NCBI RefSeq assembly: GCF_003369925.1
Contig: NZ_LARY01000001.1
Span: 434,001-498,000 of the forward strand
Origin: Listeria kieliensis
GTDB taxonomy: Bacteria; Bacillota; Bacilli; Lactobacillales; Listeriaceae
Direction: 5' to 3'
DNA length: 64,000 nt
In this document: positions 45,314-57,918 of the stretch, piece after piece
Layout: the number at the start of each line of letters is the position of its first letter
Position numbering within the stretch: the stretch's first letter is position 1
The notes under the pieces: model-generated
Seen by the model: only the letters and a program-made list of their open reading frames with translations
The model's database searches: none
What the model was told of the DNA's origin: nothing
Program-made: the position numbers and the translations under genes

Positions 45314-46081
45314 ATGACTTATCAAGGGAGCCTCACACAACTGAAGGAAGTGGAAAGATTGGTTCATGATCGGACAGCGTATGAGTTTTTAAAGGAAAAT
45401 TTTGATGGTCCAAAGACAGATCAAGATCAAATGCTCTGGCTGCATGAATCACTTCGGAACTCGGAACTTGTTGAAACGGATAAGTACCGGGTCATAACGG
45501 CTACGCTTTATGTTATCTTAGCCCATGATACGCATGAGGCAATTGATGAAGAAGGCGATGCTCGTAAATTAACGCTAAAAGAAAGAGAACTAACGGTTCT
45601 TGCTGGTGATTATTATAGCGCGCTTTATTACCGGACAATGGCTGAACTTGGTATGGTTGACTTACTTCGAGCTCTGCAGCGAGGTGTGCAAAAGATGAAT
45701 ACAGCCAAAACGAATATTTATCAACTTCATGTTTCATCTGATGAACAATATGCTTCTGAATTTAGAGCCGCATCGGCCGCTATTTTTTCGGAGTTTGCTC
45801 GTTATTTTGGAAAAGAAGACCATTTCGTTTTGCTTGCGGAGCGTGCACTTGCTTTGAAAAAATTATTTGACGAACGCACCTTTTATGAGGCGTACCATTC
45901 ATCCACTTTGAAACGAGCTTATGAACATGGCTTTTTTGCTCGTGATGCAGCGGCTTCTTTTGAAGAATGGCTTGAACAGCTGATTTTAAGAGTTAAAAAA
46001 GAAATTATCGAACTTAGGGAAACTTGTGAACCCTTGTCTTCGGTGCTTGATATGCGTTTGCAAGAAATGCTACAGCGCTGA
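45314..46081 (+). CDS. hepS: Heptaprenyl diphosphate synthase component 1
   Basis: The 255-residue protein matches the small, poorly conserved non-catalytic subunit of heptaprenyl diphosphate synthase: helical, with LHESLRNSELVETDKYRVITATLYVILAHDTHEAID-like segments and LTVLAGDYYSALYYRTMAE. It pairs with HepT, two genes downstream, to make the menaquinone side chain. The ATG at 45314 has GAAGGGGAAG upstream; a start at 45275 would overlap the -10. Synteny supports the call more than motifs do. Confidence 0.85.
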   Translation: MTYQGSLTQLKEVERLVHDRTAYEFLKENFDGPKTDQDQMLWLHESLRNSELVETDKYRVITATLYVILAHDTHEAIDEEGDARKLTLKERELTVLAGDYYSALYYRTMAELGMVDLLRALQRGVQKMNTAKTNIYQLHVSSDEQYASEFRAASAAIFSEFARYFGKEDHFVLLAERALALKKLFDERTFYEAYHSSTLKRAYEHGFFARDAAASFEEWLEQLILRVKKEIIELRETCEPLSSVLDMRLQEMLQR

Positions 46082-46104
46082 CTTTAGAAAGGGGATAAAA
46101 ATAA

Positions 46105-46827
46105 ATGACGACTGAAAAAGAAGAAAAAGTGCATCATGTATTTGAAAAAATTTCATCGGATTATGACCGGATGAATAGTGTGATTAGTTTTAAACTTCAC
46201 GTCCACTGGCGGAATGAAACGATGGAATTGATGCGCATGAAAAAAGGTGCCTCTGTTCTTGATGTTTGTTGTGGAACAGCAGATTGGACGATTTTGTCAG
46301 CTCGAGAAGTCGGTCCGTCTGGAAAAGTGACGGGCCTTGATTTTAGCTCGAATATGCTTCAAGTTGGTGAAGCAAAAGTGGCAGACTCGGGTCTTCAAAA
46401 TATCGAATTAATGCAAGGAAACGCGATGGAATTACCATTTGCGGATAATTCGTTTGATTATGTGACGATTGGTTTTGGGTTACGTAATGTACCAGATTAT
46501 TTAACCGTATTAAAAGAAATGTACCGGGTGTTAAAACCAGGTGGTCAAGCCGTTTGTCTAGATACGAGTCAACCGAATATTCCAGTTTGGCGCCCGTTCT
46601 TTAATACATATTTTCGCTATGTGATGCCGCTTTTTGGAAAGATTTTCGCGAAGAGTTATGATGAATATAGTTGGCTACAGGAATCAACACGTCACTTCCC
46701 AGGAATGGGTAAACTTTCCGATTTGTTTTATCAAGCAGGCTTTTCATATGTGCGCTATATTTCCCACAGTGGGGGCGCGAGCGCGACGCATTTCGGCTAT
46801 AAAAAGGTGGCAGAAGATGAAATTTAA
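46105..46827 (+). CDS. menG: Demethylmenaquinone methyltransferase
   Basis: The 240-residue methyltransferase performs the last step of menaquinone synthesis. It has the SAM-binding [33 protein letters not shown] and the C-terminal [12 protein letters not shown] of the UbiE/MenG family. AAAGGGG lies upstream. It overlaps hepT by 11 bases. Confidence 0.95.
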   Translation: MTTEKEEKVHHVFEKISSDYDRMNSVISFKLHVHWRNETMELMRMKKGASVLDVCCGTADWTILSAREVGPSGKVTGLDFSSNMLQVGEAKVADSGLQNIELMQGNAMELPFADNSFDYVTIGFGLRNVPDYLTVLKEMYRVLKPGGQAVCLDTSQPNIPVWRPFFNTYFRYVMPLFGKIFAKSYDEYSWLQESTRHFPGMGKLSDLFYQAGFSYVRYISHSGGASATHFGYKKVAEDEI

Positions 46828-47785
46828 TTTTTTGTATCCTTCTATTCAAAAGGATATTGACGAAGTAGAAAATGAATTAAAATTAGCGGTTTCGGACACG
46901 GATGCAGAAACGATTTCAGAAGCTGCACTCCACCTTTTAACAGCAGGTGGAAAACGAATCCGTCCCATGTTTGTTTGCTTAACTTCACGGCTTGGAGATG
47001 AAGTTGATCCCTCGCTTAGTAGAAGTGCCGCGACAGCCATTGAACTTATTCATATGGCATCGATTGTTCATGATGATGTTGTCGACGATGCGTCACTTAG
47101 ACGAGGGCGTCCAACGATAAAATCCATTTGGGGCAATCATATTGCAATGTATACTGGGGATTTTTTGTTTGCAAAGTCGCTTGAATATATGACGCGAGTG
47201 AAGAATGAAAAAGCGCACTTGCTTCTTTCACAAGTGACCGTTGAGCTTGCAGTTGGTGAAATTGAGCAAATTAAAGATAAATATAATTTTGAACAAAGCG
47301 TTCGTTCTTATTTACGGCGGATTAAGCGGAAAACAGCTTTACTGATTGCAGCAAGTTGCGGGTTAGGCGGCATTATTGCTGATTTACCAGAAAAGCTTGA
47401 TGATAAACTATATCTATTTGGATATTATGTAGGTATGGCTTTTCAAATCACAGATGATATTTTAGATTTTTCCCAAGATGAGAAAAAGCTCGGGAAACCA
47501 GCCGGAGAAGATTTAAGTCAAGGGAATGTGACACTACCAGTATTTTTCGCCATGCAAGATCCACTGCTTCGCAAACGGATTGAACGCGTGACGGAAACAA
47601 CATCGAAAGAAGAGATTGACTATTTGGTGGAGGCCATCCGTAGTAGCGGCGCGATTGAAAAATCGGAACAAGTCGCAACGGATTATTTAAATAAAGCGGC
47701 AGGGATTTTGGGTGAATTTGGCCATCGTAAAGAAGTGAAGCCGCTCAGACAAATCATTAAAATGCTTGACAAGCGAGACTACTGA
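46817..47785 (+). CDS. hepT: Heptaprenyl diphosphate synthase component 2
   Basis: The 322-residue catalytic prenyltransferase has the first aspartate-rich motif D86-D-V-V-D90 with ASLRRGRP, and the second D213-D-I-L-D217. The KRIRPM motif lies near residue 41. The ATG at 46817 has AAAAAGGTGG upstream; a frame open from 46634 is only read-through inside menG. With HepS it makes the C35 chain of menaquinone-7. Confidence 0.95.
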   Translation: MKFNFLYPSIQKDIDEVENELKLAVSDTDAETISEAALHLLTAGGKRIRPMFVCLTSRLGDEVDPSLSRSAATAIELIHMASIVHDDVVDDASLRRGRPTIKSIWGNHIAMYTGDFLFAKSLEYMTRVKNEKAHLLLSQVTVELAVGEIEQIKDKYNFEQSVRSYLRRIKRKTALLIAASCGLGGIIADLPEKLDDKLYLFGYYVGMAFQITDDILDFSQDEKKLGKPAGEDLSQGNVTLPVFFAMQDPLLRKRIERVTETTSKEEIDYLVEAIRSSGAIEKSEQVATDYLNKAAGILGEFGHRKEVKPLRQIIKMLDKRDY

Positions 47786-47797
47786 GGAGGGATTCGA

Positions 47798-48241
47798 ATG
47801 GAAAGGACTTATGTTATGGTAAAACCTGATGGGGTTGCAAGAGGACTCGTTGGGAAAATCGTTGCTAGGTTTGAAGAAAAAGGCTTGAACTTAGTTGCTG
47901 CAAAGCTGTTTCAAATGGATAAGGCACTTGCGAAAAAGCATTATCAAGAGCATGCTAGTAAGCCGTTTTTTGTGGATTTGATTGACTTTATTACATCTGG
48001 ACCTGTTTTTGCAATGGTTCTAGAAGGCGATGAAGTGATTTCTACCGCTCGAAAAATGATGGGCGCAACGAATCCACTTGAAGCCGCGCCGGGAACGATT
48101 CGGGCTGATTTCGCTGTACATACGAATCGCAATGTGATTCATGGTTCTGATAGCGCAGCTTCTGCTGAACGTGAAATTGGGTTGTTTTTTAAACCAGAAG
48201 AACTAGTTTCGGCAAAACGAGCTGATTGGAATTGGATTTAA
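47798..48241 (+). CDS. ndk: Nucleoside diphosphate kinase
   Basis: The 147-residue enzyme has the phospho-histidine H115 in [15 protein letters not shown] and the N-terminal [16 protein letters not shown]. It balances NTP pools. GAGGAGG lies 7 bases upstream. It ends the folE-to-ndk group with a terminator. Confidence 0.98.
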   Translation: MERTYVMVKPDGVARGLVGKIVARFEEKGLNLVAAKLFQMDKALAKKHYQEHASKPFFVDLIDFITSGPVFAMVLEGDEVISTARKMMGATNPLEAAPGTIRADFAVHTNRNVIHGSDSAASAEREIGLFFKPEELVSAKRADWNWI

Positions 48242-48274
48242 ACTGTCTTCTGTCTTAGAAGGCAGTTTTTTTAT
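48240..48274 (+). terminator. Intrinsic terminator after ndk
   Basis: AAACTGTCTTCT pairs with AGAAGGCAGTTT with one G-U pair, then a T run. Confidence 0.9.
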
Positions 48275-48364
48275 ACCACAAAGGTTGTCTCAAGATGGGC
48301 CATATGATAAGATTATACACATATACTTTAAAGCGCTAAAATGAAGAAAAGGGGTCGAAGGAAA

Positions 48365-49531
48365 ATGAGATATTTAACGGCTGGGGAATCACATGGACCA
48401 GGATTGTCATTAATTATTGAAGGCTTACCAGCGGGAATGCCGCTTCTTGCAAGTGATATTAACGTGGAATTAAAACGTCGTCAAGGCGGATATGGTCGCG
48501 GCGCAAGAATGAAAATTGAAAAGGATCAAGCAGAGTTAACGGCGGGTGTGAGACACGGAAAAACACTGGGATCACCGCTTGCTCTTTTTGTCGAAAATAA
48601 AGATTTTAAACACTGGGAAACGGTGATGAGTGCAGAGCCAGTCCCTGAAAAAAACGAAGCGTCAAGACGTGTTTCAAGACCAAGGCCGGGACATGCTGAT
48701 TTAGTTGGTGGGATGAAATATGGACATCGTGATTTGCGCAATGTGTTAGAGCGTTCGAGCGCAAGGGAAACGACGGTCCGAGTGGCGGCTGGAGCAATCG
48801 CCAAAAAACTGCTCGCGGAACTTGGAATCAAAGTCGCTGGGCATGTGCTTGAAATTGGTGGCGTGCGCGCACAAATCGACCGGGACTATACGGTTCAGGA
48901 AATTGAGCAGATTGCGAATGAATCACCTGTACGCTCGCTTGATGCGAATCAGGAACAAGCGATGATGGATAAAATTGATGATACGAAGAAAAAAGGCGAT
49001 ACGATCGGTGGCGTGGTTGAAGTCGTGGTTGGCGGTGTGCCAGCTGGACTTGGAAGTTATGTGCAATGGGATAAAAAATTGGATGCTAAAATTGCGCGAG
49101 CGATCGTGAGCATCAATGCGTTTAAAGGTGCTGAGTTTGGTGTTGGTTTTGAAGCCGCACGGAAATATGGTAGCGAAGTGATGGATGAAATTTTGTATTC
49201 GGAAGAAGACGGCTACACGAGACGGACCAATCATTTGGGCGGCTTTGAAGGCGGCATGACAAATGGGATGCCAATTGTGGTTCGTGGGGTGATGAAGCCG
49301 ATTCCGACGCTTTATAAGCCACTTCAAAGTGTCGATATTGATTCGAAGGAAGCTTTCACGGCGAGTGTGGAGCGATCAGATAGTTCAGCGGTTCCTGCGG
49401 CAAGCGTTGTAGCGGAAAACGTGGTTGCATGGGAAGTCGCAACGGCGATTCTTGACAAATATCAAAGTGACCGGTTGGATGTTTTAAAAGAACAGGTGGA
49501 AGCGGACCGGAAACGAATGAAGGAGTTTTAA
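48365..49531 (+). CDS. aroC: Chorismate synthase
   Basis: AroC makes chorismate from EPSP using reduced FMN. The 388-residue protein has the [18 protein letters not shown] and [12 protein letters not shown] motifs at the N terminus, [30 protein letters not shown], and VRSPTIPT-like [10 protein letters not shown] near the end. The ATG at 48365 has GAAGGA upstream. It opens a seven-gene run of aromatic amino-acid genes in which most stops and starts touch. Confidence 0.97.
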   Translation: MRYLTAGESHGPGLSLIIEGLPAGMPLLASDINVELKRRQGGYGRGARMKIEKDQAELTAGVRHGKTLGSPLALFVENKDFKHWETVMSAEPVPEKNEASRRVSRPRPGHADLVGGMKYGHRDLRNVLERSSARETTVRVAAGAIAKKLLAELGIKVAGHVLEIGGVRAQIDRDYTVQEIEQIANESPVRSLDANQEQAMMDKIDDTKKKGDTIGGVVEVVVGGVPAGLGSYVQWDKKLDAKIARAIVSINAFKGAEFGVGFEAARKYGSEVMDEILYSEEDGYTRRTNHLGGFEGGMTNGMPIVVRGVMKPIPTLYKPLQSVDIDSKEAFTASVERSDSSAVPAASVVAENVVAWEVATAILDKYQSDRLDVLKEQVEADRKRMKEF

Positions 49532-49533
49532 GC

Positions 49534-50625
49534 ATGCGCGAAATCAAAATTGAAACAGCTAGTCAAACTTACCCAGTTTATATTGGTGAGGCGCTTTTCG
49601 AATCGCTTAAATCCTCTTTTGCGAGGGAACTGAAGCGCTATTCGAAGCTTTTAGTTGTGACGGATCAACATGTTTCGAATCTGCACCGGGAAAAAATGGA
49701 ACAGTTTTTAAGCGAATTTCAAAATGTTTCTTGGTTTGTAACGCCAAATGGGGAAGCAGCTAAGACGTTTTCGGTTTATGAAGCGGGCATCACAAAGGCG
49801 ATTGAAGCGGGGCTTGATCGTAAATCTGCTTTGCTTGCTTTTGGCGGCGGCGTGATCGGCGACCTTGGTGGGATGATCGCGGCGACTTATATGCGTGGTA
49901 TTCCTTTTTATCAATTTCCAACGACGGTGCTAGCGCATGATAGTGCGGTTGGTGGCAAGGTCGCGATCAATCACCCGCTCGGAAAGAATTTAGTTGGGAA
50001 TTTTTATCAGCCTGAAGCGGTGGTTTATGATACGAGTTTGCTTGCGACGCTTTCGACTCGGGAGATGCGTTCGGGATTTGCTGAGCTCATTAAGCACGCG
50101 CTTATCAGTGACTCAAGTTTTTTAAAATCGCTTGAGGGAGACTTTGCATCGGAAGCGGATTTATACGGTAAGTCTTTGCCCTTGTTTCTTGAAAAAGGAA
50201 TTGCTGTTAAGGCAGACATTGTGAAGCAGGATGAGACGGAACAAGGGGTTCGGGCGTTTCTTAATTTTGGTCATACGTTTGGCCATGCGCTTGAAGCTTT
50301 CGGCGGTTTTGAACGCTTTTTGCACGGTGAAGCGATTATTTATGGCATGCTTTATGCGCTACGCTTGAGTAAGAAACTTACGGGGCTTGATTTTGAAATG
50401 GCGCCATTTGAAGATTGGCTTGTTTCGCTTGGTTATGAGACAAAGCTTCCTCAAGATGTGCCTTTTGAGGCGATTTATGAAAACATGTTGCATGACAAGA
50501 AAACCACTTTTGGGGAGATTACGTTTGTACTCTTGCGTGAAGTGGGAAGTCTTACTTTACAAACGATCAGCCAAGAGGTGCTTGAAGAAACATTTACGCA
50601 GTTTAAAGAAGGAGGAGACGCATGA
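49534..50625 (+). CDS. aroB: 3-Dehydroquinate synthase
   Basis: AroB cyclises DAHP to 3-dehydroquinate. The 363-residue NAD- and zinc-dependent enzyme has AFGGGVIGDLGGMIAATYMRGIPF, QFPTTVLAHDSAVGGKVAINHPLGKN and LNFGHTFGHALEA with zinc histidines. It starts 2 bases after aroC and overlaps aroH by 4 bases. Together these give strong translational coupling. Confidence 0.97.
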   Translation: MREIKIETASQTYPVYIGEALFESLKSSFARELKRYSKLLVVTDQHVSNLHREKMEQFLSEFQNVSWFVTPNGEAAKTFSVYEAGITKAIEAGLDRKSALLAFGGGVIGDLGGMIAATYMRGIPFYQFPTTVLAHDSAVGGKVAINHPLGKNLVGNFYQPEAVVYDTSLLATLSTREMRSGFAELIKHALISDSSFLKSLEGDFASEADLYGKSLPLFLEKGIAVKADIVKQDETEQGVRAFLNFGHTFGHALEAFGGFERFLHGEAIIYGMLYALRLSKKLTGLDFEMAPFEDWLVSLGYETKLPQDVPFEAIYENMLHDKKTTFGEITFVLLREVGSLTLQTISQEVLEETFTQFKEGGDA

Positions 50626-51002
50626 TGCGAGCGATTCGTGGAGCTACAACGGTAAAAGAAAACCGAGCAAATGAGATTTATTCGGCTACAGATGAATTAT
50701 TTCGACAAATTTTGCGAGAAAATAAGCTAACTAACCCGGAGCAACTAGTATCTGTGATTATTACGGCAACGCCTGATCTAAATGCGGCTTTTCCGGCTCG
50801 GGCGATTCGAGAATGCGAAGGGTTTGAATTGCTTCCTGTGATGGGGATGGTTGAAACGGACGTGCCAGGCGCACCGCGGAAGTGCATTCGGCTGATGGTA
50901 CATGTAGAGATCGATCAGCAGCTTGCAGATGTGAAACATGTTTATTTGAACGATGCGGCGAAACTTAGACCGGATCTTGCAAGAAAGCGAGATGAGGCTT
51001 GA
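50622..51002 (+). CDS. aroH: Chorismate mutase (AroH type)
   Basis: The 126-residue monofunctional chorismate mutase converts chorismate to prephenate. It has the AroH pattern [14 protein letters not shown] at the N terminus, [21 protein letters not shown], and the C-terminal [15 protein letters not shown] with the active-site arginine. Start and stop overlap both neighbours. No prephenate dehydratase is present in this operon. Confidence 0.96.
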   Translation: MMRAIRGATTVKENRANEIYSATDELFRQILRENKLTNPEQLVSVIITATPDLNAAFPARAIRECEGFELLPVMGMVETDVPGAPRKCIRLMVHVEIDQQLADVKHVYLNDAAKLRPDLARKRDEA

Positions 51003-52093
51003 TGAAATGGAATGAAACACTTGCTGGGCTTGGGTCTTATAAGCCCGGAAAGCGTGAGGAACAAGTGAAAGCGGAACTCGGCCTTGAACGAATCGTGAAG
51101 CTGTCTTCAAATGAAAATCCTTTTGGAACTTCTGAGGCGGTTCGTAAATGCTTGCGGGAGCTTAGCTATGAATCTTTTACGGAGCTTTATCCGGATGGGC
51201 ATGCGGCGGCGCTTCGTAAGGCGGTTGCTTCGTTTTATCAGTTAGAGGAAAGCGAACTGATTTTTACGGCTGGCGTGGATGAGCTGATTGGTCTTTTGGC
51301 GCGAGCGCTTCTTCGTCCCGATGTCAATACAGTGATGGCGACGCCAACGTTTGTTCAATATGCTCATCATGCGAAGATTTGCGGGGCCGAGCTGCGCGAG
51401 GTACCGCTACTTGAAGATGGTGCCCATGATCTTGAAAAAATGTTCGAGCAGATTGATGAAAATACTGCGGTAGTTTGGATTTGTAATCCGAATAATCCAA
51501 CAGGGAATTTTTTAGATTTGGATGCGGTTGAGGCATTTTTGAAGCGAGTTCCAAAGGAAACGCTTGTCGTTTTGGATGAGGCTTACATCGAATATGTGGA
51601 ACCTGTTCCGCATGCGCATGAGCACTGGATTCGCACTTATCCGAATTTAGTGATTACAAGGACGTTTAGTAAGATTTATGGGCTTGCTAGTGCGCGAGTG
51701 GGTTATGGGATGGCAAGTCCGGCTATTATTAGTCAACTCAATGTAATTCGTTCGCCTTTTAATACAACAACGATTGGTCAAGCGCTTGCGATTGAAGCGC
51801 TTTCGGATCAAGATTTTATCGCCAAGTGCCGCAAGGAAAACAAGTTGGGTATTGCTCAATATGAGGCGTTTGCTGAACAATATCATGAAGTAAAACTTTA
51901 TCCTTCTTGCGGGAATTTTGTTTTGCTTGAGTTTCAGTGCTCGGGGCAAAGTGTGTTTCGCTATTTAGAAGAAAAGGGCTATATTACGCGTTCTGGAGAG
52001 ACGCTCGGGTTTCCAAACGCGGTGCGAATTACGATTGGGCGTGCGGAAGACAATGCTGAAGTGATTCGTTTGCTCGCGGCATTTTTACGCTAA
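51002..52093 (+). CDS. hisC: Histidinol-phosphate/aromatic aminotransferase
   Basis: The 363-residue PLP aminotransferase has LSSNENPFG at the N terminus, [19 protein letters not shown] and the PLP lysine in [16 protein letters not shown]. HisC in this aro operon is expected to act on both histidinol phosphate and aromatic keto acids, as in Bacillus, finishing phenylalanine and tyrosine synthesis. The ATG overlaps the aroH stop by one base. Confidence 0.94.
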   Translation: MKWNETLAGLGSYKPGKREEQVKAELGLERIVKLSSNENPFGTSEAVRKCLRELSYESFTELYPDGHAAALRKAVASFYQLEESELIFTAGVDELIGLLARALLRPDVNTVMATPTFVQYAHHAKICGAELREVPLLEDGAHDLEKMFEQIDENTAVVWICNPNNPTGNFLDLDAVEAFLKRVPKETLVVLDEAYIEYVEPVPHAHEHWIRTYPNLVITRTFSKIYGLASARVGYGMASPAIISQLNVIRSPFNTTTIGQALAIEALSDQDFIAKCRKENKLGIAQYEAFAEQYHEVKLYPSCGNFVLLEFQCSGQSVFRYLEEKGYITRSGETLGFPNAVRITIGRAEDNAEVIRLLAAFLR

Positions 52094-52105
52094 GGAGGCG
52101 TTTTT

Positions 52106-53209
52106 TTGAAAGGAAATGTAGTGATCGTTGGGCTTGGACTGATTGGTGGGTCGATAGCGCTTGCGATCCGAGAAAAGCATCCAGACGCGCATATTATTGG
52201 GCTTGATGTATCCATGAGGACACTTGAAACGGGGCTTGAACTGGGGGTTATTGATGAAATCGGCGAGAGTCTTTTGATTGATGCACCGTGTGCGGATTTG
52301 CTCATTTTTTGTTGTCCGGTGAAGGAAACGGAAGCACTTTTGCGCCATTTACCGAAGTTAAGCTTGAAAGAGTCGCTGATTGTGACCGATACGGGAAGCA
52401 CCAAATCGGGAATTATGGCTTGCGCAGAAGATCTTGCGAAACGCGGTATTACGTTTATTGGCGGTCACCCGATGGCAGGGTCACATAAAAGTGGCGTGAC
52501 AGCGGCCAAACGGTTATTATTTGAAAATGCTTATTATTTACTTACTCCTTTTGAAGGAGAAGATGCGCGGCGTGTTTTGGAGTTAAGAGAGTGGCTTTCT
52601 GGGACAAATGCGAAATTTTTGCGTCTTTCGCCGGTTGAGCATGATGAAATTACGGGTATGCTCAGTCACTTACCGCATATTATTGCCGCTGCGCTTGTTC
52701 GGCAAACGGAAGGTTTTACACGCCTTCATCCTCAGGCATTTCAGCTTGCAGCAGGCGGTTTTCGAGATATTACACGAATTGCTTCATCGGATCCGCGAAT
52801 GTGGACGGACATTTCGTTAAGTAACCAAGGGATTTTGATTGAACAACTGGAAAGTTGGAAATTAGCGATGGAAGAAGCGCTTCAAATGCTTGAAGCTGGA
52901 GAAAGCCAAGCGATTTATCGTTTTTTTGATGAAGCGAAGGAATTCCGTGATACGCTTCCTGTTCATAAGGGCGCAATTCCTGCGTTTTATGATTTATTCG
53001 TGGATGTTCCAGATTATCCCGGGATTATTTCAGAAGTAACTGGTTATTTAGCTAAGTGGGAAATTAGCTTGACCAATTTAAAGATTCTTGAAACACGTGA
53101 AGATATTTTTGGGATTTTGCAAATTACATTTCAAACGGAAGAAGACAGGAGCCGTGCAAAAGCCTGTATTGAAGAACAAAGTGACTTTTTATGTTATTAC
53201 GAAGAATAA
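52106..53209 (+). CDS. tyrA: Prephenate dehydrogenase
   Basis: TyrA oxidises prephenate to 4-hydroxyphenylpyruvate. The 367-residue protein has the NAD motif VIVGLGLIGGSIALAIRE at residues 5-22, TDTGSTKSGIM, FIGGHPMAGSHKSGV and a C-terminal ACT-like domain (LFVDVPDYPGIISEVTGYL) that may sense tyrosine. The start is TTG with AAGGAGG 9 bases upstream. Confidence 0.96.
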   Translation: MKGNVVIVGLGLIGGSIALAIREKHPDAHIIGLDVSMRTLETGLELGVIDEIGESLLIDAPCADLLIFCCPVKETEALLRHLPKLSLKESLIVTDTGSTKSGIMACAEDLAKRGITFIGGHPMAGSHKSGVTAAKRLLFENAYYLLTPFEGEDARRVLELREWLSGTNAKFLRLSPVEHDEITGMLSHLPHIIAAALVRQTEGFTRLHPQAFQLAAGGFRDITRIASSDPRMWTDISLSNQGILIEQLESWKLAMEEALQMLEAGESQAIYRFFDEAKEFRDTLPVHKGAIPAFYDLFVDVPDYPGIISEVTGYLAKWEISLTNLKILETREDIFGILQITFQTEEDRSRAKACIEEQSDFLCYYEE

Positions 53210-53221
53210 GGAGATAGCGCT

Positions 53222-54496
53222 ATGAAACTAATAACGAATCAAACGGGCTTGAAGGGAACAATCGAAGTTCCTGGTGACAAATCAATTTCACATCGCAGTA
53301 TCATGTTTGGTGCGCTTGCGGAAGGGAAAACTCGAATTCACCATTTTTTAGAAGCTGAGGATTGCTTGAGCACGATTGATGTCTTTCAAAAGCTTGGCGT
53401 AAAGATTGAACGGTTGGATTCAGAAGTTGTGGTTCACGGTGTGGGTGGCTTTCAAGGGTTAAAAAAGCCGATGTCTGACCTTTACGTTGGAAATTCAGGG
53501 ACGACGATCCGACTCTTGATGGGTATCCTTGCTGGTGCTTCATTTGATGCTGTCTTAACGGGAGACGATTCTATCCAAAAGCGTCCGATGAATCGTGTAA
53601 GTAAACCTCTTGAACAAATGGGGGCGCGCATTGAAACAAAGGATAATGCGGGTTTTGCGCCAGTTCACTTGCATGGTGGCAACCAACTTTCAGGTATTCA
53701 CTATGAAATGCCTGTTGCAAGTGCACAAGTGAAAAGCGCGATTTTATTTGCCGCGCTTCAAGCGGGCGGAGAAACAGTGATTCATGAAAAGGAAAAAACG
53801 CGTAATCACACAGAGGAAATGATTCGCTTGTTTGGCGGAGAAATCCATGAAGAGGGACTTACTGTCAGACTTTCAGGCAATCAGCGTTTTATGGGGCAAG
53901 AAGTCCTTGTACCGGGAGATATTTCCTCCGCCGCTTTTTTTATTGCACTTGGATTGCTTGTGCCTGATTCGAGCATTCGCTTAACGAATGTGGGACTTAA
54001 CCCAACGCGGACGGGTATCCTTGATGTAGTCGAAGCGATGGGTGGAAAGCTTACAAAAGAAGCTTCCACATTTTCGGGAACTATCCAAGTAGAAACATCG
54101 AATTTACGGGGAACAGTCATTGAAGGATCTCTTATTCCGCGTTTAATTGATGAACTTCCCATTATTGCGCTTCTTGCGACACAAGCAGAGGGTGAAACGA
54201 TCATTCGCGATGCAGAAGAACTAAAAGTCAAAGAAACCAATCGTATTGATGCGGTCGCGAAGGAACTAGCGAAAATGGGAGCTAACATTACCCCAACAGA
54301 AGATGGCTTAATTATTCATGGAAAAACGCCACTACACGGGGCAAAGGTAACGAGTTATGGAGATCACCGGATCGGTATGATGTTACAAATTGCGGCACTT
54401 CTCGTAAAAGAAGGAGAGGTAGAGCTTGAAAAAGCAGAAGCGGTAGCTGTTTCTTACCCCGATTTTTTTGAAGTGATCGAGTCGCTGATAGGTTGA
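53222..54496 (+). CDS. aroA: 5-Enolpyruvylshikimate-3-phosphate synthase
   Basis: The 424-residue enzyme joins shikimate-3-phosphate and PEP. It has [54 protein letters not shown] and the C-terminal [16 protein letters not shown]. The active-site region reads NSGTTIR with alanine after GIL, the Bacillus/Staphylococcus class II pattern. AAGGAGAT precedes the ATG. It ends the aro operon; no strong terminator is seen. Confidence 0.97.
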   Translation: MKLITNQTGLKGTIEVPGDKSISHRSIMFGALAEGKTRIHHFLEAEDCLSTIDVFQKLGVKIERLDSEVVVHGVGGFQGLKKPMSDLYVGNSGTTIRLLMGILAGASFDAVLTGDDSIQKRPMNRVSKPLEQMGARIETKDNAGFAPVHLHGGNQLSGIHYEMPVASAQVKSAILFAALQAGGETVIHEKEKTRNHTEEMIRLFGGEIHEEGLTVRLSGNQRFMGQEVLVPGDISSAAFFIALGLLVPDSSIRLTNVGLNPTRTGILDVVEAMGGKLTKEASTFSGTIQVETSNLRGTVIEGSLIPRLIDELPIIALLATQAEGETIIRDAEELKVKETNRIDAVAKELAKMGANITPTEDGLIIHGKTPLHGAKVTSYGDHRIGMMLQIAALLVKEGEVELEKAEAVAVSYPDFFEVIESLIG

Positions 54497-54515
54497 AGCT
54501 CTAAGCTCAATTACT

Positions 54516-54543
54516 TTGAAACTCCTGTTCCTTTTGTTATAAT
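54516..54543 (+). promoter_or_regulatory. Promoter for the TPR gene
   Basis: TTGAAA, a 16-base spacer and TATAAT lie about 35 bases before the TTG start. Confidence 0.65.
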
Positions 54544-54577
54544 GTGGGTTATTATGTGGTGAGTGAGGGGTGTCATT

Positions 54578-56394
<1,817 letters not shown>

Positions 56395-56401
56395 TTATTT
56401 A

Positions 56402-56436
56402 CTTTAAGCTGGACGCAGACCTTGCTTCCAGCTTAA
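56402..56436 (+). other. Stem-loop between reoY and ypjA
   Basis: TTTAAGCTGGA pairs with TCCAGCTTAAA around a 13-base loop. A run of A rather than T follows, so it is not a standard terminator; it may be a processing or stability element. Confidence 0.5.
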
Positions 56437-56460
56437 AAAATGTTTTTTGGGGGGAAGCTT

Positions 56461-57045
56461 GTGTATCAATTACTTGCCAATCGTTCTTTTTTGCGGTTGC
56501 TTATGGCAGTGAATCTGCTAGGGGCGATTTACGGCTATATTTGGTATTTGCCACAGTTGCAGTTGACGAAAGCTCGATTTTGGCTTTTTGTACCAGATAG
56601 TCCAACAGCTATTTTGTTTTTCACCTTTGTTTTGATTGCTTTTTTGGGGAAAAAGCACTGGCCACTTATGGAAGCGCTAGCCTTTGTTTGTCTTGTGAAA
56701 TACGGAATCTGGGCAGTGGGAATGAATATCTTTTTAATGATTGATCAAAAAATGATTTTACTTACGAGTGTGATGTTGCTTCTTAGTCATGGATTCATGG
56801 CTTTAGAAGGAATTCTTTATGCGCCATTTTATCGCTTTCGGATAAGCCATTTTATGATTGCGGCGGTTTGGGTTTTACATAATGATGTGATTGATTACTT
56901 ATTTGGGCAAATGCCGATCTATATGGGACTAGAGCGCTACTTGCCTTATATTGGATACGCAACTTTTTGGCTTTCGGTGTTTGTTTTGTGGTTGGTTTAC
57001 CGGAAATCTATTCGGAAAAACCGGTTTAAGCTAGAGCTTTATTAA
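56461..57045 (+). CDS. YpjA-type DUF1405 membrane protein
   Basis: The 194-residue protein has about six hydrophobic segments with the DUF1405 features GAIYGYIWYLPQL, WLFVPDSPTAILFF, VCLVKYGIWA and a conserved FMIAAVWVLHNDVIDY. Its function is unknown. The GTG at 56461 has GGGGGGAAG upstream; an ATG at 56440 lacks a site. It follows reoY, as ypjA follows ypiB/ypiF in Bacillus. Confidence 0.85.
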   Translation: MYQLLANRSFLRLLMAVNLLGAIYGYIWYLPQLQLTKARFWLFVPDSPTAILFFTFVLIAFLGKKHWPLMEALAFVCLVKYGIWAVGMNIFLMIDQKMILLTSVMLLLSHGFMALEGILYAPFYRFRISHFMIAAVWVLHNDVIDYLFGQMPIYMGLERYLPYIGYATFWLSVFVLWLVYRKSIRKNRFKLELY

Positions 57046-57177
57046 GTTAGTTGGTTCTTTCAGTAGAAAATAAGATTTTTCTCATTTTAAGCTTTTCCCA
57101 TTGAGACTTTTTGGGAGTTCCTTTATAATTAAAACTAATCATTATTAGGAAAACAATTTGAGGAGGAAGTTAAGAAA

Positions 57178-57861
57178 ATGCCCTTAGGTACGTATATTTT
57201 ATACTTTGTTATTGTAGCCGCGATTCCGCTTTGGGCGCAGTTTCGTGTTAAAACGACTTATTCACAATACTCCAAGGTTGGCGTTAGAAGTGGGCTAACG
57301 GGTGCAGAAGTTGCGCGAATGATTCTTGACCGGAATGGCTTATCGAGCGTTCCAGTTCAAGCAACAAGTGGAGTTTTAAGTGACCACTATGATCCTAGAA
57401 AAAAAGCTGTTTTCTTGTCAGAATCTAATTATCATGAAGCATCAATCGCAGCAGCAGCAGTAGCTGCACATGAAGTGGGACATGCGATTCAAGATAAAGA
57501 GGATTATGCTTTTATGCGTTTTCGTTCAGCACTTGTACCGATCACTTCATTTAGCTCCAACATTTCATGGGTGTTTTTAATCATTGGGATGATTGCAACA
57601 ATGCCAAGCTTAATGCTCGTGGGAATCGTGCTAATGGCAGTGGGTGTGTTGTTTCAGCTTGTGACGCTCCCCGTAGAATTCGATGCAAGTAAACGAGCAC
57701 TTGTTCAACTTGAAGACGGTGGATTTTTAATACAACAAGAAGTGCCACAAGCAAGAAAAGTACTTAGCGCTGCTGCCATGACTTATGTGGCTGCCATGGC
57801 TGTTGCTGTACTTGAGCTTCTACGCTTGTTGCTAATCTTTACAAATATGAACCGGAATTAG
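57178..57861 (+). CDS. YugP-family zinc membrane metallopeptidase
   Basis: The 227-residue membrane protein has an N-terminal helix, the zinc protease motif H98-E-V-G-H102 in AVAAHEVGHAIQ, a further hydrophobic pair (about residues 118-165) with PVEFDASKRAL, and a C-terminal helix. This is the YugP/PF04298 family. Substrates are not known. GAGGAGG lies 8 bases upstream of the ATG and a terminator follows. Confidence 0.9.
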   Translation: MPLGTYILYFVIVAAIPLWAQFRVKTTYSQYSKVGVRSGLTGAEVARMILDRNGLSSVPVQATSGVLSDHYDPRKKAVFLSESNYHEASIAAAAVAAHEVGHAIQDKEDYAFMRFRSALVPITSFSSNISWVFLIIGMIATMPSLMLVGIVLMAVGVLFQLVTLPVEFDASKRALVQLEDGGFLIQQEVPQARKVLSAAAMTYVAAMAVAVLELLRLLLIFTNMNRN

Positions 57862-57863
57862 TT

Positions 57864-57891
57864 AAAACCTGAGACTCTTCTCAGGTTTTTT
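57864..57891 (+). terminator. Intrinsic terminator after the YugP gene
   Basis: AAAACCTGAGA pairs with TCTCAGGTTTT and is followed by TT; the stem is short but GC-rich in the centre. Confidence 0.85.
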
Positions 57892-57918
57892 CGTGAATTT
57901 TTTAAAAGGAGTAATGGA

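Noticed and set aside
46634-46816. N-terminal extension of hepT
   Set aside because: The frame is open through menG, but the clear ribosome site and conserved [10 protein letters not shown] start at 46817 show it is read-through.
56402-56436. Intrinsic terminator after reoY
   Set aside because: The stem is good but is followed by A, not T, so I list it only as a stem-loop.
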